A stretch of DNA of 50,854 nucleotides from Kribbia dieselivorans NBRC 106261 (GTDB taxonomy: Bacteria > Actinomycetota > Actinomycetes > Actinomycetales > Dermatophilaceae): positions 1 to 50,854 of the forward strand of contig NZ_BCRE01000034.1 in assembly GCF_001552435.1 (NCBI RefSeq). Reading direction: 5' to 3'. Both the position numbers and the translations under genes were made by a program. Shown here piece after piece: positions 14,871-22,470 of the stretch. The notes beneath the pieces were generated by a model that saw only the letters and a program-made list of their open reading frames with translations, searched no databases and was not told the origin of the DNA. The first letter of the stretch is position 1. The number at the start of each line of letters is the position of its first letter.

Positions 14871-16354
14871 TGGACAGCGGGCTGCCGCTGCGCGGACTGC
14901 GGGTGCTGGAGTTGGTCGGTGATCTGGGCGGCTCCGCCGGGCGCCTGCTCGCCGATCTCGGTGCGGACGTCGTCCGCGTCACCGATCCGAGTGCCCCGCA
15001 GCGGCAGCCCATGGCGGAGGTCAGCACCTGGCTGCGAGAGATGACCCACGCCAACAAGCGTGGCGTGACCCTGGCTGCCGGCGACGCGGACGATGAGGCG
15101 ACGCTGGTCGCCCTGATCGCCGAGGCCGACATCGTCCTCGATGGTCGGGCCGGGCAGACCGGGCACCCGGGCACGGGGGCGATGGCCGGAGCGCCGTCGG
15201 GCCCGGTTGTCGTGACGATCCGGCCCTTCGACCCAGCCGGGCCGTTGGCCGACCTGCCCGCCACGGAGCACCTGCTCAGCGCCCTGGCCGGTCTGGTCGC
15301 CCACACCGGCGCGGAGGAGGAACCGGTCCTGCCGCCGGTGGGGCTGGCCGAGGGGCTGATCGGGGCGCACGAGGCCCGAGCTGCACTCCACGGGCTGCTC
15401 ACGCTCGTCGAGACCGGCCGCGCCCCGACGGTCGACGTCATCGCCGTGGACGTGCTGGCCGCGGCGGTGGCACGCGCCGCGGAGCAGGAGAGTGTGGGCA
15501 TGGAGAGCACCGACACTCCCGCGACGATCGGCGACATCCTGCGCGAGGGCACCGGGGTGCAGTGGGAACCGGCCGAAACATTCCCCGACCTGGCGCGGCG
15601 CCCGGTGGCCGTTCCCGGGCCCGTGGCGACCGTCGACGGTGTGCCGATCGGGTGGCGGCACGGCGCTCCGCGTGGTGGTGAGCACCAAGCTGAGGTCGTG
15701 GGGGAGTGGCTCAGCGACGCCGTGGCCGCCGAGGGCCGTACCCCCTGGTCGAGGCGCGCGACGACGAGCACCCAGCCCATCACGCCTCCGTCAATCGATC
15801 GCGACCAGGTCGACCCGGCGACGCTGCGGGCGCGCAGCGGCGTGGCCGACCTGTGGCGCCGACCCGGGGTGCCGGTGCGACGCATCGACCCACCACTGGG
15901 CTATCCCGGTGATGTCATCGAGGTGCTCATCGACGTGCTCGTGTCCGCAGTGGCCCTCTCCGATCGACCCGAGTCCGACATCCGCGTGCGGAGCGTCGAT
16001 GTGGTGCGCAGCCATCTTGGCGGGCATCTCGCGGCGGAGTCCCAGATACCCGGCATCGCCGAGGCCGAGGGCAATCTCGCGGTCGGTGAGGCACCGTCGG
16101 GGGTGTTCCCGTGCGCACACGGGCGATTCTGCGTGGTGTCGATCCGAGACGACGCGGATTGGGCCGCGCTGTGTCGGGCCGTCGGGCGTCCGGAGTTGGC
16201 CGACCACCCGACCCTGGGTACGACCCCGGGGCGGTTGGCCAACCGCGCGGCCGCTGCCGGTGTGCTGACGCAGTGGTTGCTGCGCCGCGATCCAGAGGAG
16301 GCCATCGCCAGCCTGCAGGCGCACGGTGTGCCCGCCGGGCTCGTGGCCGGTTAG
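14870..16354 (+). CDS. Degenerate CaiB/BaiF CoA-transferase-like protein
   Basis: A 494-residue protein. Residues 1-200 resemble the N-terminal part of family III CoA-transferases (LRGLRVLELVGDLGGSAGRL, ANKRGVTLAAGD). Glu161 (GLAEGLIGAHEAR) aligns with the catalytic Asp. A divergent stretch follows at about 200-330, then a second transferase-like part (RRIDPPLGYPGDVIEVLID, LADHPTL, LQAHGVPAG). It ends abruptly at AGLVAG, where relatives continue for some 30 residues. It looks like a shrunken two-domain protein. The ATG overlaps the oxygenase stop (TGATG) and the stop overlaps the tetR stop. It may partner the upstream transferase-like protein. Confidence 0.75.
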   Translation: MDSGLPLRGLRVLELVGDLGGSAGRLLADLGADVVRVTDPSAPQRQPMAEVSTWLREMTHANKRGVTLAAGDADDEATLVALIAEADIVLDGRAGQTGHPGTGAMAGAPSGPVVVTIRPFDPAGPLADLPATEHLLSALAGLVAHTGAEEEPVLPPVGLAEGLIGAHEARAALHGLLTLVETGRAPTVDVIAVDVLAAAVARAAEQESVGMESTDTPATIGDILREGTGVQWEPAETFPDLARRPVAVPGPVATVDGVPIGWRHGAPRGGEHQAEVVGEWLSDAVAAEGRTPWSRRATTSTQPITPPSIDRDQVDPATLRARSGVADLWRRPGVPVRRIDPPLGYPGDVIEVLIDVLVSAVALSDRPESDIRVRSVDVVRSHLGGHLAAESQIPGIAEAEGNLAVGEAPSGVFPCAHGRFCVVSIRDDADWAALCRAVGRPELADHPTLGTTPGRLANRAAAAGVLTQWLLRRDPEEAIASLQAHGVPAGLVAG

Positions 16355-17010
16355 GCCTGGGCGGAATCCGTCGCGACCACGCGCGACGCCTCCGCCGTGG
16401 AGATCACCGCACCGCGCAGGAACGCCCGGATCGCGTCGGCGAAGAGCTCTTCCGGCGTGCGCTGGTTCGCGGTCACGGCGGCGCTCAGGTGAGGCTGCTC
16501 CTCCTCCGTCACGTTGACGAAGACCCGGGCCCGACTCGCCGGGTCCATCATCGCCTCGGCCGTGGCCGCCCCGACCGTCAACCGCTCGAGGCCGTTGAGC
16601 ACGAGCGCCAGATCCTCCGGTGGCACGCCGTGCTCGGTGAAGTAGCGCGCGGAGTGCTCGTAGGCGCGGGTCAGCGTGTCACGCGGGGGATAGCGCGACA
16701 CGATCGGAGCGGCGTTCTCGTGCCGCAGGATCGCCCGCCGGGTCTGCAGCGACGCCGCCACCGCCCACTCCTGCCAGGTGAGGTCCTCGGAGAACGGCGT
16801 GGCGTCGACCTCCTTGAGGATCGCGCGGGAGATCTCGGCGAGGAGTTCGTCCTTGTCGGCGAAGTGGTAGTACAGCGAGGGCGCGCTGACGTTCATCTTC
16901 TTCGCCAGCCGCGGCAGGCTGAACTGGTCCAGGCCCTCTTCGTCGATGAGCGCGATGGCCTGTTCGACGGCGCCTTGACGGCTGATGAGGGGGCGAGTGG
17001 GGCGAGCCAC
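16351..17010 (-). CDS. TetR-family transcriptional regulator
   Basis: About 219 residues. The N-terminal helix-turn-helix is seen as QAIALIDEEGLDQFSLPRLAKK followed by MNVSAPSLYYHFADKDELL. The rest is an all-helical ligand domain. I prefer the GTG at 17010 because GGAGAGG precedes it, although the ORF runs to 17049. It faces the reductase gene across a 93-nt intergenic region and is convergent with the CoA-transferase-like gene. It is the likely repressor of the cluster, released by a pathway compound such as a CoA ester; this is inference from location and from the shared motif. Confidence 0.88.
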   Translation of the reverse strand: MARPTRPLISRQGAVEQAIALIDEEGLDQFSLPRLAKKMNVSAPSLYYHFADKDELLAEISRAILKEVDATPFSEDLTWQEWAVAASLQTRRAILRHENAAPIVSRYPPRDTLTRAYEHSARYFTEHGVPPEDLALVLNGLERLTVGAATAEAMMDPASRARVFVNVTEEEQPHLSAAVTANQRTPEELFADAIRAFLRGAVISTAEASRVVATDSAQA

Positions 17011-17056
17011 GGGAAACGTCCTCTCCGAATGGTTGACCTGTGGTGCCAACCGATCT

Positions 17057-17078
17057 TAATCTACGACAGATAGATAAT
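17057..17078 (-). promoter_or_regulatory. Candidate TetR operator, copy 2
   Basis: On the minus strand ATTATCTA (17078-17071) is followed by GTCGTAGATTA (17067-17057). Both blocks also occur, overlapping, at 7665-7679 in front of the first SDR gene. Located here, the site could control both tetR and the divergent reductase. Confidence 0.5.
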
Positions 17079-17103
17079 GTGAGAGTCCCGGAGGAAAATC
17101 GAC

Positions 17104-18075
17104 ATGGTGGTATCCGAGAGCCTCGTGGGCAACACCGACATCATCGACGTTGACGTCGTCGATCGGCAGCAGCCCGCGCTGGATGTTGTGCGTCTCACGT
17201 TCGCGCGTGCCGACGGCGGTGAGTTCCCCGAATGGGAGCCGGGCGCGCACATCGACATCCTGCTCGACGATGACACGGTGCGGCAGTACTCGCTGTGCGG
17301 CGATCCGGCCCGCCGGGATGCGCTGACCGTGGCGGTGCTGCGCGAGCCGGCCGGGCGGGGTGGGTCGGCGCGTGTTCACGACGAGCTCGTCGAGGGTGTC
17401 CGCACGCGGCTGCGCGGGCCCCGCAATCACTTCGAGCTGGCCGCGGCGGCGCGCTACGTCTTCATTGCCGGTGGTATCGGGATCACCCCGATCATGGCCA
17501 TGCTGCGCTCCGTGGCGGCGACCGCCCCGGACGCGTGGCACCTGTACTACGGCGGCCGTTCGCAGGCCAGCATGGCCTTCGCCGACGAACTCGCCACTGA
17601 GTTCGGCGATCGGGTCACGCTCGTGCCGCAGGACGTCGCCGGTCTGCTCGACCTCGCCGGGGTCGTCGCCGACGCCGGCGACGCCGAGATCTACGCCTGT
17701 GGCCCCGAGCCGATGCTCGTCGCCTTGGAGGATGTCTGTGAACGGGCGGGGCGACCGGCCCCGCACCTCGAGCGGTTCGCGCCGAAGGAGATCGACGAGT
17801 CCGACAACCGTGACTTCGTCGTCGAGATCGCGTCGACGGGGCAGCAGTTCCCCGTCGACGCGAAGACCAGCGTCCTGGACACGCTTCTCGCCAATGGGAT
17901 CTCCATTCCGTTCTCCTGCACCGAGGGCACGTGTGGCACGTGTGAAACGGAGGTCTTGGACGGGGAGATCGAGCATCGGGACTCGATCCTCACCGAGGAT
18001 GAACAAGCCGCCGGCGACGTCATGTTCGTGTGCGTCTCGCGCTGTCGGTCCGCAGTCCTGAAACTGGATCTGTGA
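17104..18075 (+). CDS. FMN/2Fe-2S oxygenase reductase (phthalate dioxygenase reductase type)
   Basis: A 323-residue three-domain reductase: flavin-binding RQYSLCG (about 60-66), nucleotide-binding GGIGITP (123-129) and YACGPEPM (198-204), and a C-terminal plant-type 2Fe-2S domain with Cys272, Cys277, Cys280 and Cys310. The order flavin, NAD, iron-sulfur is that of VanB and phthalate dioxygenase reductase, which serve Rieske oxygenases lacking a separate ferredoxin. It should pass electrons from NAD(P)H to the oxygenase at 13698. A GGAGG site precedes the ATG at 17104. It is transcribed apart from the main operon, divergently from tetR. Confidence 0.93.
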   Translation: MVVSESLVGNTDIIDVDVVDRQQPALDVVRLTFARADGGEFPEWEPGAHIDILLDDDTVRQYSLCGDPARRDALTVAVLREPAGRGGSARVHDELVEGVRTRLRGPRNHFELAAAARYVFIAGGIGITPIMAMLRSVAATAPDAWHLYYGGRSQASMAFADELATEFGDRVTLVPQDVAGLLDLAGVVADAGDAEIYACGPEPMLVALEDVCERAGRPAPHLERFAPKEIDESDNRDFVVEIASTGQQFPVDAKTSVLDTLLANGISIPFSCTEGTCGTCETEVLDGEIEHRDSILTEDEQAAGDVMFVCVSRCRSAVLKLDL

Positions 18076-18145
18076 TCCGGCTAGGGTCGAGGTGAGTCGG
18101 CGACGCGTCGACTCGGGGAACAACGACACGAAGGACGGCACTCAC

Positions 18146-18796
18146 ATGTCTCGGATCACGGTCATCGGCGGTCACGGCAAGGTCGCACTTCGACTCATCC
18201 CGCTGCTGGTTGCCGGCGGTCACGAGGTGACCGCCTGGGTGCGCAATCGGGACCACGAGGCGGAGGTCGCCGAGAAGGGGGCCACGGTCGAGGTCGCCGA
18301 CGCCGAACTCATGGACGTGCCGGCGATGACGGCGCTGCTGCACGGCCAGGACGCCGTGGTCTGGTCCGCCGGGGCCGGGGGTGGCAACCCGCACCGCACC
18401 TTCGCCGTCGACCGCGATGCGGCCATCCGCTCGATGCAGGCGGCGATGCACGCGCAGGCTCGCCGGTACGTCATGGTGAGCTACTTCGGTGCCGGGCCGG
18501 AGCACGGTGTGCCCGAGGGCGACTCGTTCCGCGCCTACGCCGACGCCAAGGCTGCCGCCGATACGCACCTGCATGGCACCGACCTCGACTGGACGATCGT
18601 CGGGCCCAGTGGCCTGACCGACGAGCCCGGCACCGGGCGGATCACCGTGGGCGACCCGCGGGGGAGCCGGACCGTGCCCCGCGACGACGTCGCTGCGGTC
18701 ATCGCCGCCGTGCTGGCCGACGAGACGACGATCGGCCGCACGATCGAGTTCAACACCGGCGAGACGCCGATCGCCGAGGCAATCCACCTCGGCTGA
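18146..18796 (+). CDS. NAD(P)-binding protein, atypical SDR type
   Basis: A 216-residue Rossmann protein beginning MSRITVIGGHGKVALRLIPL, with an NAD(P) loop GGHGKVA, an aspartate-containing second strand region, and YVMVSYFGAG in the centre. It resembles the atypical SDR group that includes NmrA/YwnB-like flavin or biliverdin reductases. No specific substrate can be given. A GTG at 18092 is in frame, but the ATG at 18146 starts the fold and has GAAGGA 8 nt upstream. A TAGGGT box at 18082-18087 would give a leader of about 50 nt. Confidence 0.85.
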   Translation: MSRITVIGGHGKVALRLIPLLVAGGHEVTAWVRNRDHEAEVAEKGATVEVADAELMDVPAMTALLHGQDAVVWSAGAGGGNPHRTFAVDRDAAIRSMQAAMHAQARRYVMVSYFGAGPEHGVPEGDSFRAYADAKAAADTHLHGTDLDWTIVGPSGLTDEPGTGRITVGDPRGSRTVPRDDVAAVIAAVLADETTIGRTIEFNTGETPIAEAIHLG

Positions 18797-18804
18797 CGCA
18801 CCCG

Positions 18805-18906
18805 GGGGTCCTTGCCAGCGCGTGGGATACTTCGCGGTTGCCAGGACGCTGCGGGGTCCTCGCCAGCGCGCGGGATACGCCGCGCTTGGCAGGACCGTGG
18901 GACCCC
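18805..18906. repeat. Two tandem copies of a 43-bp hairpin-forming repeat
   Basis: Copies at 18805-18847 and 18853-18895 (48-bp period) match at 37 of 43 positions and share GGGATAC at the loop. Copy 2 folds into about 14 bp with two single-base bulges (GTCCT, GCCA, GCGCG paired with their complements). GGACCCC at 18900-18906 could also pair with GGGGTCC at the start of either copy. This occupies much of the 227-base gap between the flanking rightward genes. It may terminate transcription or be a dispersed palindromic repeat. Confidence 0.6.
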
Positions 18907-19023
18907 TGACCGACCCTGACGTGTCACCAGGGCCACACTCGGGCGTTCCCTGACAGATGCGGCGGGGTTCTCTCCCTAGGCTGGACCTATCGCGGCTCGG
19001 GGGAGTCGCACCACGGAAATGGG

Positions 19024-19674
19024 ATGACGATGAGCGACACCGACCCGAACGAACCCACCCCGCAAGACGGACCTGCTGCCCCGCCGCCGGCCCCGCCCGC
19101 CCAGCCACCGGCCCCGCCGGCGTACGGGGCGTACCCGCCTGCCGCGCCCGCACCGCGCTCCCGTGCCCTCGCCGGCAAGATCATGACCGCGATCGGAGCC
19201 GTGATCCTCGCACTGGGCATCATCGGCAGCATCATCGCGATCGTCGGCGTGGCCCGCACCGGAGCCAGCGTCGCCGACCAGGGCATCCAGACCGTCGAGG
19301 GAAGCGCTCCGCTGGACATCACCGCGGGTGAGACCCGGATGATCTTCGTCCAGGGCGACCCGGCGTCGCTGCCCGACTGCACGGTGACGGGCCCGCAAGA
19401 TACCTCGGTGCCGGTGCAGTCGGTCGGCGACGTCAACATCGACTGGGGCAACACCCACTACACCGGCGTCGGCCGCTTCACCGCGGCTCAGACCGGCACG
19501 CACCTCGTGGTGTGCGACAGCAACGTCGTCATCTCCCCGGATGTCAAGATCGGCGCGTTCGTCGGCGGGATCATCGGCCTGGTGGTCTCGATCCTCGTCG
19601 CCACCTTCGGCGCGCTCCTCCTCATCGCCGGGGTCATCGTCTGGATCGTCCAGGCCAGCCGCCGGCCGGTCTGA
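19024..19674 (+). CDS. Membrane protein with proline-rich N terminus
   Basis: A 216-residue protein of unknown function. Residues about 10-46 are almost all Pro, Ala and Tyr. A membrane helix follows at about 55-76 (IGAVILALGIIGSIIAIVGV), then an extracytoplasmic beta-rich domain with two cysteines (ASLPDCTV and HLVVCDS) that could form a disulfide, and a second membrane helix near the C terminus. Proline-rich tails plus two helices are common in actinobacterial envelope proteins. A second ATG at 19030 is an alternative start. Confidence 0.75.
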   Translation: MTMSDTDPNEPTPQDGPAAPPPAPPAQPPAPPAYGAYPPAAPAPRSRALAGKIMTAIGAVILALGIIGSIIAIVGVARTGASVADQGIQTVEGSAPLDITAGETRMIFVQGDPASLPDCTVTGPQDTSVPVQSVGDVNIDWGNTHYTGVGRFTAAQTGTHLVVCDSNVVISPDVKIGAFVGGIIGLVVSILVATFGALLLIAGVIVWIVQASRRPV

Positions 19675-19686
19675 GACCCGGGACGT

Positions 19687-19692
19687 TAGGGT
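19687..19692 (+). promoter_or_regulatory. -10 box TAGGGT for the leaderless M20 peptidase gene
   Basis: TAGGGT ends 7 nt before the ATG at 19700. Confidence 0.6.
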
Positions 19693-19699
19693 GCCGGGC

Positions 19700-21034
19700 A
19701 TGACGGAGACGATCGCCACGTCCATGCCCGGCCCCGAGGACGAGGTCGTCCGCCTGTGCCAGGAGCTCATCCGGATCGACTCGACGAACGACGGCACCAA
19801 CTCCGGACCGGTCGAGGAGAAGGCCGCGGCATGGGTCGTCGAGCGGCTTCGCGAGGTCGGGCTCGACCCGCAGACCTACGAGCGGGTGCCTGGCCGACCT
19901 AGCGTCGTGCTCCGCCTCGAGGGCGAGGACCGCACCCGGCCGGGGCTGTGCCTGCACGGGCACCTCGATGTCGTGCCCGCCAACGCCGCCGATTGGCAGG
20001 TCGATCCGTTCTCTGGCGAACTGCGCGACGGCTGTATCTGGGGTCGCGGCGCGGTCGACATGAAGGACATGGACGCGATGATCCTCGCGATCGTGCGTCA
20101 CCTCGCTCGCACCGGCACGAAACCGCCGCGCGACCTCGTCATCGCGTTCTTCGCCGATGAGGAGGCCGCCGGCACGTACGGAGCGCAGTGGCTGGTCCAG
20201 GCGCACCCCGAACTCTTCGACGGGGTCACCGAGGCGATCAGCGAGGTCGGCGGGTACAGCGTCACCCTCCCCACCCCGTCGGGCACCCCCAAGCGGGCCT
20301 ACCTGCTCCAGACCGCGGAGAAGGGACTGATGTGGGTCACCCTGCGCGCCACCGGTCGCGCCGGGCACGCCTCGGTGCCCTCCGCCGACAACGCCATCAC
20401 CCACCTGGCGCAGGCCGTCGCCCGGATCGCCGCACACCCCTGGCCGGGGGAGTACATCGAACCGGTCTCCCGGTTGCTCGCCGACCTGGGGCGGATCACC
20501 GGCCTGGATCCCGACACCGACCTCGACACGATCCTCGGGCACCTCGGCGGTGCCGGAGGCTTCGTCCGGGCCACCCTGGCCGACACGGCCGTGCCCACGG
20601 TGCTCTCCGGTGGGTACAAGCACAACGTCATTCCGCAGGAGGCCACGGCCAAACTCGACGGGCGCTTCCTGCCCGGTCACGAGGAGGAGTTCCTCACGAC
20701 GCTCCGGCAATTGGCCGGGGAACACGTGGAGGTCATCATCGAGACCCAGGCGCCGGCCGTGTCCGCGCCGGCCACCGGGTCGCTCATCGACGCCATGGCC
20801 GCGGCGGTCCACGCCGAGGATCCCGACGCCGAGATCCTGCAGTACTGCCTCTCTGCCGGGACCGACAACAAGTCCCTCTCCGTGCTCGGGATCGCCGGGT
20901 ACGGTTTCGTGCCCCTCCGCCTGCCCGAGGACCTCGATTTCGGTGGCATGTTCCACGGCATCGACGAGCGAGTTCCAGTCGACGCGCTGCTCTTCGGCAC
21001 ACGCGTTCTGGCTCGGCTCATCGCCACCTGCTGA
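19700..21034 (+). CDS. M20-family metallopeptidase
   Basis: A 444-residue zinc-dependent exopeptidase or deacylase. Metal ligands are seen in LHGHLDVVP (His and Asp), GRGAVDMKD (bridging Asp), FADEEAAG (catalytic Glu pair) and a late FHGIDER His. A dimerisation lid domain lies in the middle (KGLMWVTLRATGRAGHAS). The family includes ArgE, DapE, carboxypeptidase G2 and dipeptidases; nothing here fixes the substrate, and general M20 peptidase is the safe call. The start is set by the TAGGGT box; a much longer upstream frame is a shadow. Confidence 0.9.
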   Translation: MTETIATSMPGPEDEVVRLCQELIRIDSTNDGTNSGPVEEKAAAWVVERLREVGLDPQTYERVPGRPSVVLRLEGEDRTRPGLCLHGHLDVVPANAADWQVDPFSGELRDGCIWGRGAVDMKDMDAMILAIVRHLARTGTKPPRDLVIAFFADEEAAGTYGAQWLVQAHPELFDGVTEAISEVGGYSVTLPTPSGTPKRAYLLQTAEKGLMWVTLRATGRAGHASVPSADNAITHLAQAVARIAAHPWPGEYIEPVSRLLADLGRITGLDPDTDLDTILGHLGGAGGFVRATLADTAVPTVLSGGYKHNVIPQEATAKLDGRFLPGHEEEFLTTLRQLAGEHVEVIIETQAPAVSAPATGSLIDAMAAAVHAEDPDAEILQYCLSAGTDNKSLSVLGIAGYGFVPLRLPEDLDFGGMFHGIDERVPVDALLFGTRVLARLIATC

Positions 21035-21074
21035 TTGGACCGGTATCCCCGTGTCGCTCAGCGCCGCAGGCCGA

Positions 21075-21080
21075 TACCGT
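21075..21080 (+). promoter_or_regulatory. -10 box TACCGT for the acidic-protein gene
   Basis: TACCGT ends 6 nt before the ATG at 21087. Confidence 0.5.
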
Positions 21081-21086
21081 AGCCCC

Positions 21087-21458
21087 ATGACCGCTGACCC
21101 GCGCGCCGCACTGAACACGTTCATCGCTGCCTTGGAGCGACACTTCGAAGCCTCCGTCGGACGTAACGGCGAGGAGGACCCGCGGGTCCTGGCCGCGTAC
21201 GAAGAGGTGGCCGATGCCTTCGAGATCTACGACGACGCGCTGTTCGAGGCGTACGGCGAGTCCACCCCGCTGGACATCTTCACCGAGGATGGGGAGGACG
21301 ACGACCTCGATCTCAGCGACGACGATGACGACGACGATCTCGACCTGGACGACGAGGACGACGACACGCAGACCTACGGCGGCCTGGACGCCGAGGACTA
21401 CGACGACGAGGACGTCGAAGGCGACGACGGCGAGGAGTCGGGCGACGCCGCCCGCTGA
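21087..21458 (+). CDS. Very acidic protein of unknown function
   Basis: A 123-residue protein. Residues 1-65 form a plausible small helical domain (ALNTFIAALERHFEASVGRN). The second half is almost only Asp, Glu and Leu, including DLSDDDDDDDLDLDDEDDD, and is probably disordered. The frame, a leaderless start signal and similar actinobacterial genes I recall near uppP support it as real. Possible roles are binding of basic proteins, cations or DNA-binding partners, but nothing in the sequence decides this. Confidence 0.75.
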   Translation: MTADPRAALNTFIAALERHFEASVGRNGEEDPRVLAAYEEVADAFEIYDDALFEAYGESTPLDIFTEDGEDDDLDLSDDDDDDDLDLDDEDDDTQTYGGLDAEDYDDEDVEGDDGEESGDAAR

Positions 21459-21572
21459 CGAAACGACGCTCCGCCACTCACAGGCAGGGCACAGGTGGCG
21501 AGCAGATTCGTCTCGGGAAAGCCGTGGCAATATGACGGACGGCCGTTTCCATCCCGGACGTGAAGGACCCCT

Positions 21573-22430
21573 GTGGATCTCTCCTATTTCCAAGCCGTCG
21601 TTCTTGGCATCGTCGAAGGGCTGACCGAGTTCCTTCCCGTGTCATCCACCGGGCACCTGACCATCACCGAGAAGTTGCTCGGCATGCAGGTCGATGACCC
21701 GACCGTGACGGCCTACACCGTCATCATCCAGATGGGTGCCATCGTGGCGACCTTCATCTACTTCGGTCGCAAGATCGCTCGACTGTTCATGGCGTGGGTC
21801 AAAGGTCTGCGCGACAAGGAGTACCGCTCCCACTCGGATTGGTCGCTTGCGTGGGCGGTCATCGTCGGTTCCCTGCCGGTCGGGCTGGTCGGCTACTTCG
21901 GTCAGGACTACATCACCGGCCCATTCCGCAGCCTGTGGGTCGTCGCCGGCGCGCTCATCCTGTGGAGCCTCGTCATGGTGTACGCCGAGCGCCGCCATGA
22001 CGCACTCGCCGCGGCCGGAGCGCAGCGCGGCGAGAACGGCGTCACGCTCAAGGACGGTCTGATCATCGGTCTGGGTCAGTGCTTCTCGCTCATCCCCGGC
22101 GTCTCCCGCTCCGGCGCGACGATCTCCACCGCCCTGATCCGCGGCATCGACCGCGTCACCGCCACCGAGCTGTCGTTCTTCATGGCCATCCCGGCCCTGA
22201 CCGCCGGCGGTCTGTTCGAGGCCTACCAGACCCGCGCCGACCTGGCCAATGTCGCCATGGGGCCGATGATCGTCGGCATCGTCGTCGCGTTCATCGTCGC
22301 CTACGCCTCGATCGCGTGGCTGCTGCGCTTCGTCGCGCACAACTCGCTCATGGCCTTCGTCTGGTACCGCGTGGCCCTGGGCGTCGTGCTGTTCATCGCC
22401 CTGGGTGCCGGCTGGCTCTCGGCCACCTGA
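21573..22430 (+). CDS. uppP: Undecaprenyl-diphosphatase
   Basis: A 285-residue BacA/UppP family membrane enzyme. The active-site segments are EGLTEFLPVSSTGHL (about 10-24) and PGVSRSGATIS (about 170-180), with some eight membrane helices. It dephosphorylates undecaprenyl diphosphate so that the lipid carrier can be reused in cell-wall synthesis; extra copies confer bacitracin tolerance. The start is GTG at 21573 (GTG GAT CTC) with AAGGA about 8 nt upstream. Its 3' end faces corA across a 40-nt gap with no convincing terminator. Confidence 0.95.
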   Translation: MDLSYFQAVVLGIVEGLTEFLPVSSTGHLTITEKLLGMQVDDPTVTAYTVIIQMGAIVATFIYFGRKIARLFMAWVKGLRDKEYRSHSDWSLAWAVIVGSLPVGLVGYFGQDYITGPFRSLWVVAGALILWSLVMVYAERRHDALAAAGAQRGENGVTLKDGLIIGLGQCFSLIPGVSRSGATISTALIRGIDRVTATELSFFMAIPALTAGGLFEAYQTRADLANVAMGPMIVGIVVAFIVAYASIAWLLRFVAHNSLMAFVWYRVALGVVLFIALGAGWLSAT

Positions 22431-22470
22431 TCACTCGACGATCTCGACTCCGGCGTCGCCACCGTGCTCC

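Noticed and set aside
18082-18094. Leaderless GTG start at 18092 after TAGGGT
   Set aside because: The GTG is only 4 nt from the box, closer than in the other cases. The ATG at 18146 starts the Rossmann fold and has its own ribosome site.
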